Source: Bicyclus anynana
Taxonomy: Eukaryota > Arthropoda > Insecta > Lepidoptera > Nymphalidae
Direction: 5' to 3'
DNA: 64,000 bases
Assembly (NCBI RefSeq): GCF_947172395.1
Contig: NC_069095.1
Coordinates: 3,782,001 to 3,846,000, forward strand
This document shows positions 1 to 10,570 of the stretch, one piece after another. The notes below the pieces were generated by a model, which saw only the letters and a program-made list of their open reading frames with translations, made no database searches and had not been told where the DNA came from. Numbering within the stretch: position 1 is the first letter of the stretch; the number at the start of each line of letters is the position of its first letter. The position numbers and the translations under genes are program-made.

Positions 1-314
1 CAACCGACTTCAAAACCTAAAAACGTACTCACTAAACTAAAAAGCGAAAAATAACATCATAATATGTTCTACCTGCTGATCAGTATGAAGGCGGTGCTAA
101 GCCAGTGATGTATTAATTCAAGCCATGTGAGAATATCTTATAGATTTAGATTTTGCAGACAGTGTTGTTTCATGTGGTTCTGTCAGAAATGGCTTAAATT
201 AAGACAACACCGGCTAAGCACCGCCTTCATACTGATCAGCAGGTAGAACATATTATGATGTTATTTTTCGCTTTTTAGTTTAGTGAGTACGTTTTTAGGT
301 TTTGAAGTCGGTTG
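1..314. repeat. Foldback/MITE-like element with perfect 98-bp inverted repeats
   Basis: Bases 1-98 and 217-314 are exact reverse complements by eye, around a loop of about 118 bases. The outer end reads CAACCGACTTCAAAA, the same GAAGTCGGTT terminal motif that ends the repeat at 835-1050. The left arm starts at the first base of the window, so the true boundary may lie outside. No coding capacity. The absence of mismatches between the arms suggests a young or homogenised element. Confidence 0.85.
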
Positions 315-380
315 TGTTTTTTTATTAAAATTTTTATTATTTTTCTATTTTTAGTGTAAAATTTCATCTCATCCCATAAT

Positions 381-775
381 GACAGTCACAACCCATCTTG
401 GTACAAAATTCTCAGCAATACAAATTAATCAAGCCCAAGCACAAGGTAGCTACCGTAAACCGTTAAGGAGTTCCCTTAATTGACCTTGGTCTTCATCATC
501 AGACCCCTAATAACAGACACAACTCATCTTGGTAGAAAGTTCTCAGCAATACGAATTAATCAAGGCCAAACACAAGGTAGTTACTGTAAACTGTTAAGGA
601 GTTCCCTTAATTGTCCTTGGTCTTCATCACCAAATCCCTAAATGACAGTCACAACCTATCTATGTGGAAAGTTCTCATTAATACAAATTAATCAAGCCCA
701 AACACAAGGTAACTGCTGTAAATCGCCGAGGAGTTCCCTCGTCTGTTTTATGGCTCCATCATCAGATCGACTTTA
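381..775 (+). repeat. Tandem repeat, about 3 copies of a 131-132-bp unit
   Basis: Units start near 381, 512 and 644. Each opens with a variant of ACAGTCACAAC and contains the blocks AATTAATCAAG, CACAAGGTA and GGAGTTCCC in the same order, ending in CTTCATCATCAGA or a variant. Copies differ by scattered substitutions; the third is the most diverged. The array sits between the inverted repeat at 1-314 and the repeat end at 835-1050, so it may be the internal part of one larger element. Confidence 0.8.
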
Positions 776-834
776 AACTTTCATGAAATTGTAGTGCTTA
801 AAAGAAGTAAATGGAAAAGTTTACAAACACACTA

Positions 835-1050
835 GACACCCATATAATTTTCGAAAGTTCTCCTCAATTTCTCCAGGATTCCATCATCAGATCTTGACAT
901 GATGGCAATGGGACTAAATGGGGACTATACCGTTTCAATCAAAAAAGAATTTTTGAAATCGGTCCAGGCGTCTTTGAGTAATCGGTGTACATACATAAAA
1001 AAAAAAATACCGACCGAATTGAGAACCTCCTCCTTTTTGAAGTCGGTTAA
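835..1050. mobile_element. Unclassified lepidopteran repeat ending in TTTTTGAAGTCGGTT
   Basis: This segment recurs in the opposite orientation at 55484-55700. Shared blocks are AAGTTCTCCTC, TTTCTCCAGGAT, CATCATCAGATC, CATGATG and GAGAACCTCCTCC, followed by the GAAGTCGGTT terminus. The 65-codon ORF inside it is a by-product of the repeat. I recognise it as a common lepidopteran repeat type but cannot assign a superfamily. Confidence 0.75.
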
Positions 1051-1840
1051 TAAAATACCGTGGCTTTACACACCTTTAAATAGTTTGACCTTTTGAGTTT
1101 ACAGATACTTTTTCTGTAAAATAAGAGAATGATGGGTAGTAGATATATAATTTTTAAAATGAATTGTTATTCGTTAGTCGGTATTGTGTTAGTTACCTAT
1201 CAACTTGATAATTATTTAACCATTATTATTTTGTTTATATCGCCATACAGAAAAAAATTAAAATTTTGTACTAAAATTTTAGGTAAGTCAACTGGGTGAT
1301 ACATTATAAATGAGGGTGTTACACTTTATTATCTTATTCTATTTGATTTTTTTTTATAACACATAGTTAGTGCGAGTCAATGGTACAAAGCCATTATAAT
1401 TATTGTTAATAAAAAAAAATATCACTCTTAAACCACAATTTGTACATGAGACCGAACTTCTATGAGTTCACCACTAAGAGAGTACATAAACTGGTTTACG
1501 ATTTTAATCGTTATCATACCAAAAAACATGTTTTCTTCACACACTTACGGTGGTACGCTATAAAGGTCACATTCGTTTGGCAACTTTGCCGCTATTTTTG
1601 TATCCGATGATAAAGTTATTGAACGTGGTAATAAGATGAACGGCGTGTTGGTAGAACGTAAATCACGGTGCATTACGCCTCTGACGACAGACCGGAGGCG
1701 AGTATCGCATTTCACTCGATTAATTGCAGAGGCCATAACTACTAGCGGTGCCAGTGAATGTGAAATGCGTACGCGCATACCAGCGAACGACCGCGTTATG
1801 TGATCTTTACCGATATAGACATCTAAATTGAGATAGACTT
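1051..1840. other. Unique AT-rich DNA with a GC-richer island at about 1545-1805
   Basis: No gene or recognisable repeat. The island at 1545-1805 is visibly less AT-rich than its flanks and is not seen elsewhere in the window. It has an antisense 77-codon ORF with no recognisable domain. It could be conserved non-coding DNA or a decayed element. Confidence 0.4.
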
Positions 1841-2063
1841 ATAGTCAGGGATCCGTAGAACATTTAGTACAACTGATTACTATAAAGTTAATTTATCGTG
1901 AGTAGCTTCATCTCGATGAGACGATCAACTTTTTTTATTTATAACTTTACAGCCATAATTTTCTACAAATTGCGTGATACATTATCTCGTTGCGACGCTC
2001 AGAAATTTTTATTTCCTGGTAACTCCATTAGCAACCAGAAACAAGAATTTTCGTAAATAAAAA
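1841..2063 (+). mobile_element. MITE copy 1 (family also at 16369), right end missing
   Basis: It begins TAGTCAGGGATCCGTAGAAC and matches 16369-16455 and 16613-16705, including the blocks GTAGCTTCATCTCGATGAG, ACATTATCTCGTT and AGAAATTTTTATT. It lacks both the right terminal inverted repeat and the inner hairpin of the other copy. It runs directly into a SINE at 2064. A 23-base stretch at 2042-2064 is the reverse complement of 16456-16478 in the other copy, which suggests a rearranged end. Confidence 0.75.
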
Positions 2064-2196
2064 ATTAGCTACGGCCGAAGTCTACCACCAGCCAGATCTG
2101 GACCAATTAAGAAAATCTCTATCGGCCCAGCCGGGGATCGCACCCGGGACCTCCGTCTTGTAAATCCACCGCGCATACTACTGCGCCATGGAGGCC
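2064..2196 (-). mobile_element. tRNA-derived SINE (family 1), 3'-truncated
   Basis: Read on the minus strand it starts GGCCTCCATGGCGCAGTAG (A-box-like) and carries GGTGCGATCCCCGGC (B-box-like), followed by the family body TTCTTAATTGGTCC. It is the same family as the full copy at 34852-35173. Only the head and first part of the body remain. Confidence 0.85.
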
Positions 2197-2989
2197 ATCA
2201 ATAGACGTATAAGCCTGCTACAGACGTACCTCATTTTAGGAAAGCTGAAAGTTGTCAGCCTAAGCTCCTACCATATGCACGTACGGTGGCCAATAATGGT
2301 GTTTGTTCGAAGCTTTTCGCTATAAGACCATTGACTGAAACAACTGTCGGAACATTTTTTGCATGGCGCACTGACCAATCGAATAGAAGTTTCATGTAAG
2401 TGAATTATTATTAAAAATAGAACAATATTTACTAATTAAATTCTTATTCTGCTATTTTGCTGAATTAACATTTAGATTATTCACAATTTCATTTTCTACC
2501 ATATTGAAAGAGTAATTTGATCGTAAGTGCATTAGGTCATTAACCATCATGTAAATGTATTACAGCCTAAAAAGATAATACGCATACATTTTTTTTTGCA
2601 GTCGTATAATTTAATATTTTCGGGCTTTACGGCCACGCCACCCAGGTGAAGGTTTATGAGTGGACTTTATTACGTAAATTCAAATAAACATTAACCTTTT
2701 TTTACGAGTTATGTACATCGCATTTTATTCGCGAGTCGGATTTAATTTGGTTGAATCTCTACCAAACAATGATTGCCTGGAGGATGCGATAAATAAGGTA
2801 CTGGAATAACAGAAGATCTCACTTTGTGGGTTATTACGTAACTATCAAGATTAATGGGAACATAGGTTTGAATATATATTTATAAGCATTTTTAAATGTT
2901 CATGCAAATTTTTAAACAATATTATCTGCCTATTTTCTTATAGGGAATATTGTTACGGGTTTATGGTGTTAATGTATGACTCTTTATTG
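2197..2989. other. Unique AT-rich DNA, nothing recognised
   Basis: No ORF of note and no repeat shared with the rest of the window. The part near 2200-2400 is somewhat GC-richer. Confidence 0.4.
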
Positions 2990-3198
2990 CAGGCATCTAC
3001 AGATCCGCATCGTAGGTATCGGACGCACCGCAACAAACGGATTTCAGTATTCTTTGTATAGAAAGTCATACAAGTGCGTCCACTGATCCGCATTGTACGG
3101 ATCGCATCGAACGGATTTTATCTATCATAAAATTAAAAATCCGTTTAATGCGATGTGTCCTATACCTACGCACGATGCGGATCTGTGAACTCCAGCTG
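2990..3198. mobile_element. MITE with nested palindromes (copy 1)
   Basis: The ends are imperfect inverted repeats: CAGATCCGCATCGT near 3000 pairs with ACGATGCGGATCTG near 3180, extending inward to AACGGATTT and AAATCCGTT. The middle has a second palindromic block. The middle of this copy is the reverse complement of the middle of the copy at 3531-4054, so the two lie in opposite orientation about 0.4 kb apart. Confidence 0.8.
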
Positions 3199-3214
3199 CC
3201 ATTAACAATCACTA

Positions 3215-3410
3215 AAAACAAACATCGACCGTAACCGAGACCGGACCGAGCCGGCTTAACGTGGTCTCCGAATTACATCCCGTAGTCACCACTAACTTAC
3301 AAACACCGAACTGATAGCATGTTCGAATAAAGAAAAGCGAAGTATTTCATAGGTCGACCCACGACCTCGTGATTTGAAGCCACCTAGGCTAACCACTGGG
3401 CCAACGAAGC
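3215..3410 (-). mobile_element. Possible tRNA-derived SINE, third family
   Basis: On the minus strand the right part reads TTGGCCCAGTGGTTAG, a good A-box match, then GAGGTCGTGGGTCGACC, a degenerate B-box position, then a body down to about 3215. Only one copy occurs in the window, so the body boundary is a guess. Confidence 0.5.
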
Positions 3411-3530
3411 AATAGTAACTTGAGTTGGTCCACACAAAACACATTATTGCTGGGCTATATAAATAGAGTTACTAGCGGACGCACGCGACTTCATCGCCCT
3501 TGTTCTTCTTCTTCGAAATTTCTTTAATGG

Positions 3531-4054
3531 CAGGCGTCCACAGATCGCATACTAAGTATTGGACGCATGGCATCAAACGGATTTTTAATTTTACTATAGA
3601 TAAAATCCGTTCGATGCGATCAGTACGTTGCGGATCAATTGACTCACTTTCATGACATTCTATACCTACAACGTCATCAACCCATATTCGGCTCACTGCT
3701 GAGCTCGAGTCTCCTCTCAGAATGAGAGGGGTTAGGCCAATAGTCCACCACGCTGGCCCAATGCGGATTGGCAGACTTCACACACGCAGAGAATTAAGAT
3801 AATTCTCTGGTATGCAGGTTTCCTCACGATGTTTTCCTTCACCGATTGAGACACGTGATATTTAATTTCTTAAAATGCACACAACTGAAAAGTTGGAGGT
3901 GCATGCCCCGGACCGGATTCGAACCCACACCCTCCGGAATCGGAGGCAGAGGTCATATCCACTGGGCTATCACAGCTCTTATACCTACAAATAAAACCAA
4001 AATCCATTAGATGCGATGCGTCCGATACGTACGATATGGATTTGTGGACGCCTG
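3531..4054. mobile_element. MITE copy 2, split by a SINE insertion
   Basis: The left end is CAGGCGTCCACAGAT and the right end is its inverted form, TTTGTGGACGCCTG. Same family as 2990-3198 in reverse orientation. The SINE at 3672-3979 splits it, leaving element sequence on both sides. Without the SINE and one duplicated target copy the element is about 205 bp, the size of copy 1. Confidence 0.85.
3661..3990 (-). mobile_element. tRNA-derived SINE (family 2), full length with 11-bp target duplication
   Basis: TATACCTACAA occurs at 3661-3671 and again at 3980-3990, flanking a SINE body of 308 bp. On the minus strand the head reads GTGATAGCCCAGTGGATATG (A box) and GGGTTCGAATCC (B box). The body carries GAGACTCGAGCTCAGCAGTG and ends GGGTTGATGACG. 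Other copies are at 11311, 12398, 41521, 44865, 53297 and 57596. It inserted into the MITE around it. Confidence 0.95.
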
Positions 4055-4913
4055 TCGTAATCCAACTCTGTCGCAAAATCCGTTCTTAACTATTAATCTA
4101 CCTCTATGCCTAATTTCATATATACGGTTTTGGAGATTTCGTAATGACCTTTCGCTTGTATATATTAAGACACAGATACATTTTTTTTTTATATCTGCTA
4201 TAACAGTAAGTTTCAAGCAAATGTAACACGTCATATGGTAGAAGTGTAGCGAGCACGATCGGTTCGCAACAAATCATCGCACGGGACCGCGCCCTGTCGC
4301 TCACTGCCAAAATTAATTTTCCGTAAAATCGTTTAAGCGATCTATCTCTTACTGAGAAAAATAAAAATTGACGGGTTGAACTCGATAATATTTTTGCAAG
4401 CTTTCTGAAACTTGATATTGTGCAATTTAATTTGAAAATTCTTTTATAACGAACGGCAAGCTACAACGTGTGATATAAAAAGATAATTATTAAAATATTA
4501 CCTTTTTATCTTGATGTTTCAAGGTTTTTGTAGACGGTTAGAATATACAAATTAAAACGTTTTAAATTATAGTATTGTATGGCGTTCTCCTTTTTTGTTG
4601 TTTTTGTAAGATCAAAATGATTAAACTAGTCAAAAGTAAACCAATTATAACATTAAAAAATATTGAGTATTATCTAGACTTTCATATTACATTATTTTGT
4701 CACTCAAGATATTTTTTTAGAAGACTAGTTTTTGATATTAGTGAAGAAGCAGTCGAAAATTAACGGTGCAGTCTCATAGACCGAGAATTAATAATTAGGT
4801 AAGTTACAGCATGTAAGTACTATTAACTGCACAGATTAAAAAAAAATAATTAAAAAAAAACATTAGATAGAAGCAGGCGTTACTTTGCGGAAGTTCATCA
4901 TGAATATATAATA
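4055..4913. other. Unique DNA, small GC-rich patch at about 4240-4310
   Basis: AT-rich with no coding evidence. The patch at 4240-4310 stands out by GC content only. The 60-75-codon ORFs here overlap on both strands and carry no motif. Confidence 0.4.
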
Positions 4914-5140
4914 ATTTATTTATTTATTTTGCTATCATTCGCGAAAAGCCGACGAACCCATGCGATAACGTCACCCAGGTCTGACAAAATACAAAACTTG
5001 CAATTGCACGTTATAGAGTCAACATCTCCTGATGGTGCTCCGGTTTCGGGGTGAAACGTAGAGAGTATTTTGTCGGACCTGGGTGAAGTAGTCGCATGGG
5101 TTCGTCGGCTTTTCGCGGATGATAGCAAAATAAATAAATT
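4914..5140. mobile_element. Foldback MITE with about 74-bp inverted repeats
   Basis: Left arm TTTATTTATTTTGCTATCAT and onward, including CGACGAACCCATGCGA, pairs with the right arm TCGCATGGGTTCGTCG and ATGATAGCAAAATAAATAAA. The centre contains ACATCTCCTGATGGTGCTCC. A diverged half copy is at 38966-39069. The antisense 70-codon ORF covers the palindrome and is not a gene. Confidence 0.85.
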
Positions 5141-5694
5141 GTAATATTAAAAATCACACAACTGCACCAGATTACACAAAATAGTAACAAAGTTCAAAAA
5201 CCAAACACATTTTGATTACTTACCTAATCATTATTATCACCGCAATAAGGATAGCTTATTACTGTTTTTGTTTAGCTACAACCTTTTTGCATGCAACATA
5301 AACAAATTAAGCTCTCAAGGCGATTGAGTAAAACAACAGTAGTTTGCGGGACAAAAACTAGTTAAGCCATTTATGCATTCAGAATAACTTTGACCGGTGT
5401 TATTAGCGAAATGGCGCTTTGCAAAAACAGTATTCCCCGCATTGGACTATAACCACATGGCATGCTGTGTTGCCATATACGGAGAATTAACAATGGGTTT
5501 ATATATCACACGTTGTACCAACTACCTTCAAAAATGTAGTTTTGCATTTCTGTTAATTAAAAAAAAAATGTGTTTTTATTACTTTTGTTAACACCGTATA
5601 AGCAGATCGTAGTTTATTAACAAAACCTAAAAAGGCAAATGTCATATAAGTACTTACCTATATCAGGCTGCATGTATCCATTAAGTTCAGTTTG
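5141..5694. other. Unique AT-rich DNA, nothing recognised
   Basis: No domain-bearing ORF and no shared repeat. The 64-codon ORF at 5397-5591 has no recognisable feature. Confidence 0.4.
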
Positions 5695-5872
5695 TTTTTT
5701 TTTATTATTCTCTACAAGTTAGCCCTTGATTACAATTTCATCTGATGGCAAGTGATGATGCAATCTTAAATGGAAGCGGGCTAACTCGTTATGAGTAGGT
5801 TGAAATCCACACTCCTTTCGGTTTCTACACGATATCGTACGTACACGGTGGTAACTAGCCGCGGCCGAAGTT
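5695..5872 (-). mobile_element. SINE family 1, 3' fragment
   Basis: A T-run at the left edge corresponds to the A-rich 3' tail. Then TACAAGTTAGCCCTTGATTAC, TGGAAGCGGGCTAACT, GTTTCTACACGAT and TAGCCGCGGCCGAAG match the body of 34852-35173 reversed. The tRNA-like head is absent, as expected for a 5'-truncated copy. Confidence 0.85.
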
Positions 5873-6341
5873 TCCTTAGCCAAAAATTGTTGTTGAATGT
5901 GACATGCGACATCAGTTAATCGGGCTGGTTTAACTGTGTAGGTTATTTAATGCATGACCAAAGTTGATTCAAATTAACCTTATGCTGTTCCCCTGTGCTT
6001 TGTAAAGCATATTAAAGTATCTTATCCTGGTCATCATTGATATAGAATGACGATAAATTTCTACCTACCTAATTTCGTCCTTGTTAATAGATCTTACCTG
6101 AGATTGGCCTTGAGCACAAAAAGATATATAAGACATATAAGAGCACAATTAGGTACAGTCTCTATTTCGTCAATTTCTAAATCAGTAGACGGAAGATATA
6201 TCAGGAAGATATGCAAAAGCGCCGTCTTTACTTGCCTTCCGATAAAAAGTGGTGTAGAAACAACATCAGCTTCCTCATTCCATGCTGCTACTTAGTATTT
6301 ATTGAGAAACTATACAAAATAATAAACCATCAATAGGCCAT
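5873..6341. other. Unique DNA, nothing recognised
   Basis: Contains an 82-codon ORF (6047-6295) with no recognised domain, signal peptide or splice context. Not called as a gene. Confidence 0.4.
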
Positions 6342-6822
6342 CGATTCCCAAAGTGGTCCAGTTGGACCTCCAGGGGTCACGGAAGACTCGGCGGGGTCAT
6401 TGTTTCTACGTTGACGTGACATAAAAATGGGGGTTCACGATTTGTAAGCCGGGGTCCACGAAAATTTATCTGGTTTCATACCGTATTTTACGTAGAGTTT
6501 TTTAAATAAAATAATTTGTGAATTGATTGCTTCCTTGTGCTGTGGGTAGATATCAAAAATTACAGATGGCTGAAACAACTTTTTGCCTGGACAATTTTAT
6601 ATTTTGTCATCCACTCACAGCACAATCAATTAATTAATTAATTAAGTAATTAGTTCTCAGTTTTTTTGAACTGTTTGTTCTTGGTGGATGTTGATTCAGC
6701 TGTAACGATAATTTTTATAGGTGAATCTAATCACGTATTTTTTTTTGAGTTTTTGATAGAAATTTAGCAGGGGGTCCACCGGATCCGGAAAGTGGTTTAT
6801 GAGGAAAAAAAGTTTGGAAACC
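6342..6822. mobile_element. hAT-like non-autonomous element (probable)
   Basis: The left end GATTCCCAAAGTGG and the right end AGTTTGGAAACC are inverted, imperfect versions of the TTCCCAAACT-type terminus known from hAT elements. The interior is rich in GGGGTCCAC-type blocks on both sides (6470 and 6770). No clear 8-bp target duplication and no transposase frame. Confidence 0.55.
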
Positions 6823-7187
6823 TTTGTTAGACCATACCAATAAATTAAAAGTATAGGAACCGATTACATGCTAATCTCCAAAACTACTTACTAATTGCGC
6901 TAGATTAAGCTATGTCTGGAGCATTAATAGTCATCGTGACGTTAAGATCAGAGATGGGACAAAAAATAATCTTCTTAGTATTTCATCAAGTAAGTACATT
7001 AAAAACCTGGGAAAGTTTTACTTACTCACTGTACTCATTTAATGATTACATTAATTACATTGATTGATTGATTTACATGTAGTGTACGTGACGGTTTTCA
7101 TTCACAGAAATAACTGAATATACGACTGTTCTCACGACAGTGCAGTAATAAACAAAAGTCCCGTGAAAATATGGCGGTATAAGACCT
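6823..7187. other. Unique DNA, nothing recognised
   Basis: No ORF, repeat or RNA gene seen. Confidence 0.4.
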
Positions 7188-7802
7188 GGCGGTGAATTTT
7201 AAGGGGGTGTTTAATAAAAGTTTCAATCAACACAATATTGTTTAAGAATATCCATATATAGCTATTCAGTATGTATTCAGCATGCTAAAAAAATGTGAGA
7301 AAAGTCAGACAAAGTGGATTTTATTATTTTTATTGAATAATAATTGATTCGTTGTAAAATACAAATAAAATAGGTACTAATCAAGTACCTATATAATAAT
7401 ACCTTAACAAAATTTTGTAGTAACCTTTTTTGTGAATAGTAATTGAACTTTACAAAATTATCACATATGGTGGTGAATTTCAAGGGGGTGTTTAATAAAA
7501 GTTTCAATCAACACAATATCGTTTAAGAATATCCATATATATAGCTATTCGGTATGTATTCTGTTTATATACGTATATCTTTATTTTAGAGTTAATAAAA
7601 CAAAGTAACCGTTTATACATCTGAATTTTACATAAAATGTATCAATAGTAGTTAACATAATATGATAAAAAAAATATTTATCTAGGTCGGACGGAGTGAA
7701 AAGCCAAAGTTTTTATTATTTTTATTGAATAATAATTGATTCGTTGCAAAATATAAGCAAAATAGGTACTAATCATAATCGAATACCTTAACAAAATCAT
7801 CA
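7188..7802 (+). repeat. Imperfect tandem duplication, order A-B-A-B
   Basis: Block A (about 92 bp, with AAGGGGGTGTTTAATAAAAG and CAATCAACACAATAT) is at 7188-7278 and 7469-7561. Block B (about 100 bp, with TTATTGAATAATAATTGATT and AATAGGTACTAATC) is at 7312-7415 and 7704-7802. A repeats after 281 bases and B after about 392, so about 110 bp lies additionally between A2 and B2. An antisense 76-codon ORF in the first copy has no support. Confidence 0.85.
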
Positions 7803-10073
7803 CATAATCCGAGAACAAGTATTTTCAAGTACAAAATATAATTCTTCCACAAGCTCTCTAGCTATAAAGTTAAGTATAAAAACACGGGCGTTTTTATATC
7901 GCAGTCTCACGCGTTTGTGTTTCATAATTACTCTTAAGCAGTAAAAGTGGTCGGTTGCACCGGTTGGTGCCACAAATATGGAAAACATCCTTGTCAACTT
8001 TATAGCCGAGTCTTTAACAAATGCACATCACAGGAATGGCAGCAAAAACTGCGATCGTCTATTCTTAGGTTAAATACGGCTATTATGTCTAAGATAGAAC
8101 ATTTACGGTTTGAGGTGAATAAACGGATAAATTCAAGGATCGAACTAAATTGTTCGCAGAAAGCATAATGGTCAGCTGAACATTTAACTTCTCCAAAATT
8201 AGCACATTTTAAGTAGTAAAGACTTATTTTTTCAATCTAAAAGAGTGCTTAAATTTGTCTTGGCTCGTTGGCGATTATACTTTTATGTTTGATCTTAGTA
8301 TATAATATTATGATATTAAAGATTATCAAATACAATGCCTTATTAAAACAACGTTGTATTTTGCGTAAGTTATTTATTCTGCTATATAGTTGCGTTATTA
8401 ACCTCTATTCATCAATAACTTAATAGATATATCTATAATAGAGGTATCTGGTATACCGTCTTTTTTTTAATTATTGTTCTAATCTATTTTGAAAAGCATA
8501 CTGCTCCCAAAAGTACGCGAACGACACGAGTTACAAAGCAACGAGATGTTTTATAAATGTTACTACATAAGATATTTACTTGTTAAAATTCATTACAAGA
8601 CCTCTGTTGTATTGAGCTCACTGAAGAAATCGCGAATCCAAAAAAAACAAACAAAAAAGGGTTTCTTTGGTGAGAAAATAAAATTTCACGTCCAATGATA
8701 CAACTTGTAAGTCGGCTTTTATTAAAGAGAAAGAATTTTTCCGCTGACGAATTGTTATTGAAACATTATTCCCGATTGAAAAAACGTTGTTTTTCCTACC
8801 ATAAATTAAGGAACAATACAAGAACTTTAAGGTTTCCAATGTATGTAAAAGAATGGAAACAAAAAGTAGGCATAAAATAGTATCAACATGACGTATGCAC
8901 TACTGAAAAAAATTTGTTTGGTTTTGACGAGTATGTAGGTAACATAAATTTTAAAAGATGTGACTTCAATGATAACAATAACGCACTTTGCGGTTAATTT
9001 AAAGTTTTCAAACAAATTCAATATCAAATTCATTACAACGCTTTAAAGCACGAACATAGATCTTCATCAAAATATTCATTTTATAATAGGAAGAAGACAA
9101 TAAAAAGGGTTAAAATATTTAACAGTGCCAAAAACACTAATAAAATTTGTTAAAACAGATTTTCAAGTAGGTTAAAATATGAAATTTTAGTCTCAACTAG
9201 CACGTTATTAATGAGTTAAATATTTATAAGAACGGATGTCTTCCATACATAGCTATAATAGTCCAATCAGGTAAAGCGAGCTTTTTAATTGTTGCGCCGT
9301 TATACTATGAAATTATTTATCCATACACGGACATACACCAAGCCTGCATCGGACTTATTTATCCAAAGAAACATTAGTACGGGAAATATTAACAGTACTT
9401 ATAAATTTAGATATAAAATGCCTATGAACTTATGGTCAGTACCCTATATCTAGGGTCCCTGCTATAATCGATTCAAACCGTAATCGCTGTATATTTTATA
9501 CGACTGCTTATTTGTAACTAACTGCATACAGATAATAATTAGAATTTGTATTTGTGATATACGAATTAAAAATGGATTCTTTGTCCATGAATATATTGAA
9601 AACTAGTCGTTCTTTTTGTAGGCATATATTATTTTAAAGTTCTGTCACAAATAAACGATGTTAAAGATAAAATAGAGTTATATAAAGTTGAGAAGTTGCT
9701 TTTTTCTTTGATATTCACTAAAAAACTACATAAGGTAAAATAACACAGACTCCCACAAATACGTGTGGCAATGTAACACACATTCCTCAGTTGTCAAACA
9801 TTGTCATAACGGCGCAGGACATTTAGCGACATGACATTGCCTTGGCGGCCTTTCCGGTACAGGCCATATCTCATGGAAGATTATTATCTATTAAATATTT
9901 GCAAACTTTACATGTATTTAAGCAAATAAATCAACAAAGCGCAAATATGAAGTCAAAGTCAAATATTCTTCATTCTATTGCGTCCAAAAATTAACGCAAA
10001 TTAGCAAGATACAAAATTTCAACTCAAGAAAATATTTAATTTAATATTTTTAATACTTATAAATATACTTCTT
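7803..10073. other. Unique AT-rich DNA, nothing recognised
   Basis: Several ORFs of 60-75 codons (7947-8168, 8489-8698, 8695-8880 and antisense 8618-8839, 8827-9033) overlap on both strands in lysine/asparagine-rich, low-complexity sequence. None has a domain or splice context. The part at 9760-9870 is GC-richer. Confidence 0.4.
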
Positions 10074-10570
10074 TCAATAAGACAATTTTATGTGTAACCG
10101 AAGACTTGCACCCGTAAAAGTTAACCAAACCGACGCAACTTCGAAACTTTTGGTATTAAACTTAACTGTTACGAAAACAGTCTGCTTCCCCTTAGTGCTT
10201 TGGGCGAAGTTCAGCTTTTGCATGGAATACCAAAATGAATAAACACTCATAGATTTCAGTTTAAGCGTTGTACACACATGCTGTAGGTACATCCGACTGC
10301 GGCGATGTCAATGAATGATATAGTTTGGCTACATGATTTGACCGTCGATACACACGGCAGATTTACAGTGCGACCAGAAATTTATAGCGATGTTCGATCT
10401 AGATGTAATTTAATGTTGTTGGCGCACATAAATCAAGCTCATCCAATACTCGTGCTGATATCCATGCTGGAGACTTGTAAACGCGGTAATATACGAACAT
10501 TATCGTGTCCGACGTATGCTTGCCTAGTTTTAATTGGATTTGATCTCGAGATAAAGCGGGCTTTATGATA
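10074..10570. other. GC-richer unique island
   Basis: A stretch less AT-rich than its surroundings and not repeated in the window. It holds an 87-codon ORF at 10305-10568 and an antisense 72-codon ORF at 10074-10292, neither with a recognisable domain. Just right of it, ATTTGCATTAATGATG and AATTAATCAGCTG resemble POU/homeodomain and E-box type sites. It could be an enhancer; no function is claimed. Confidence 0.35.

Noticed and set aside
381..775. CRISPR-like array
   Set aside because: Units of 131 bp are repeated whole without unique spacers, in a eukaryotic genome.
10305..10568. 87-codon ORF that looks moderately protein-like
   Set aside because: No domain recognised and the island is better explained as non-coding; conservation data would be needed.
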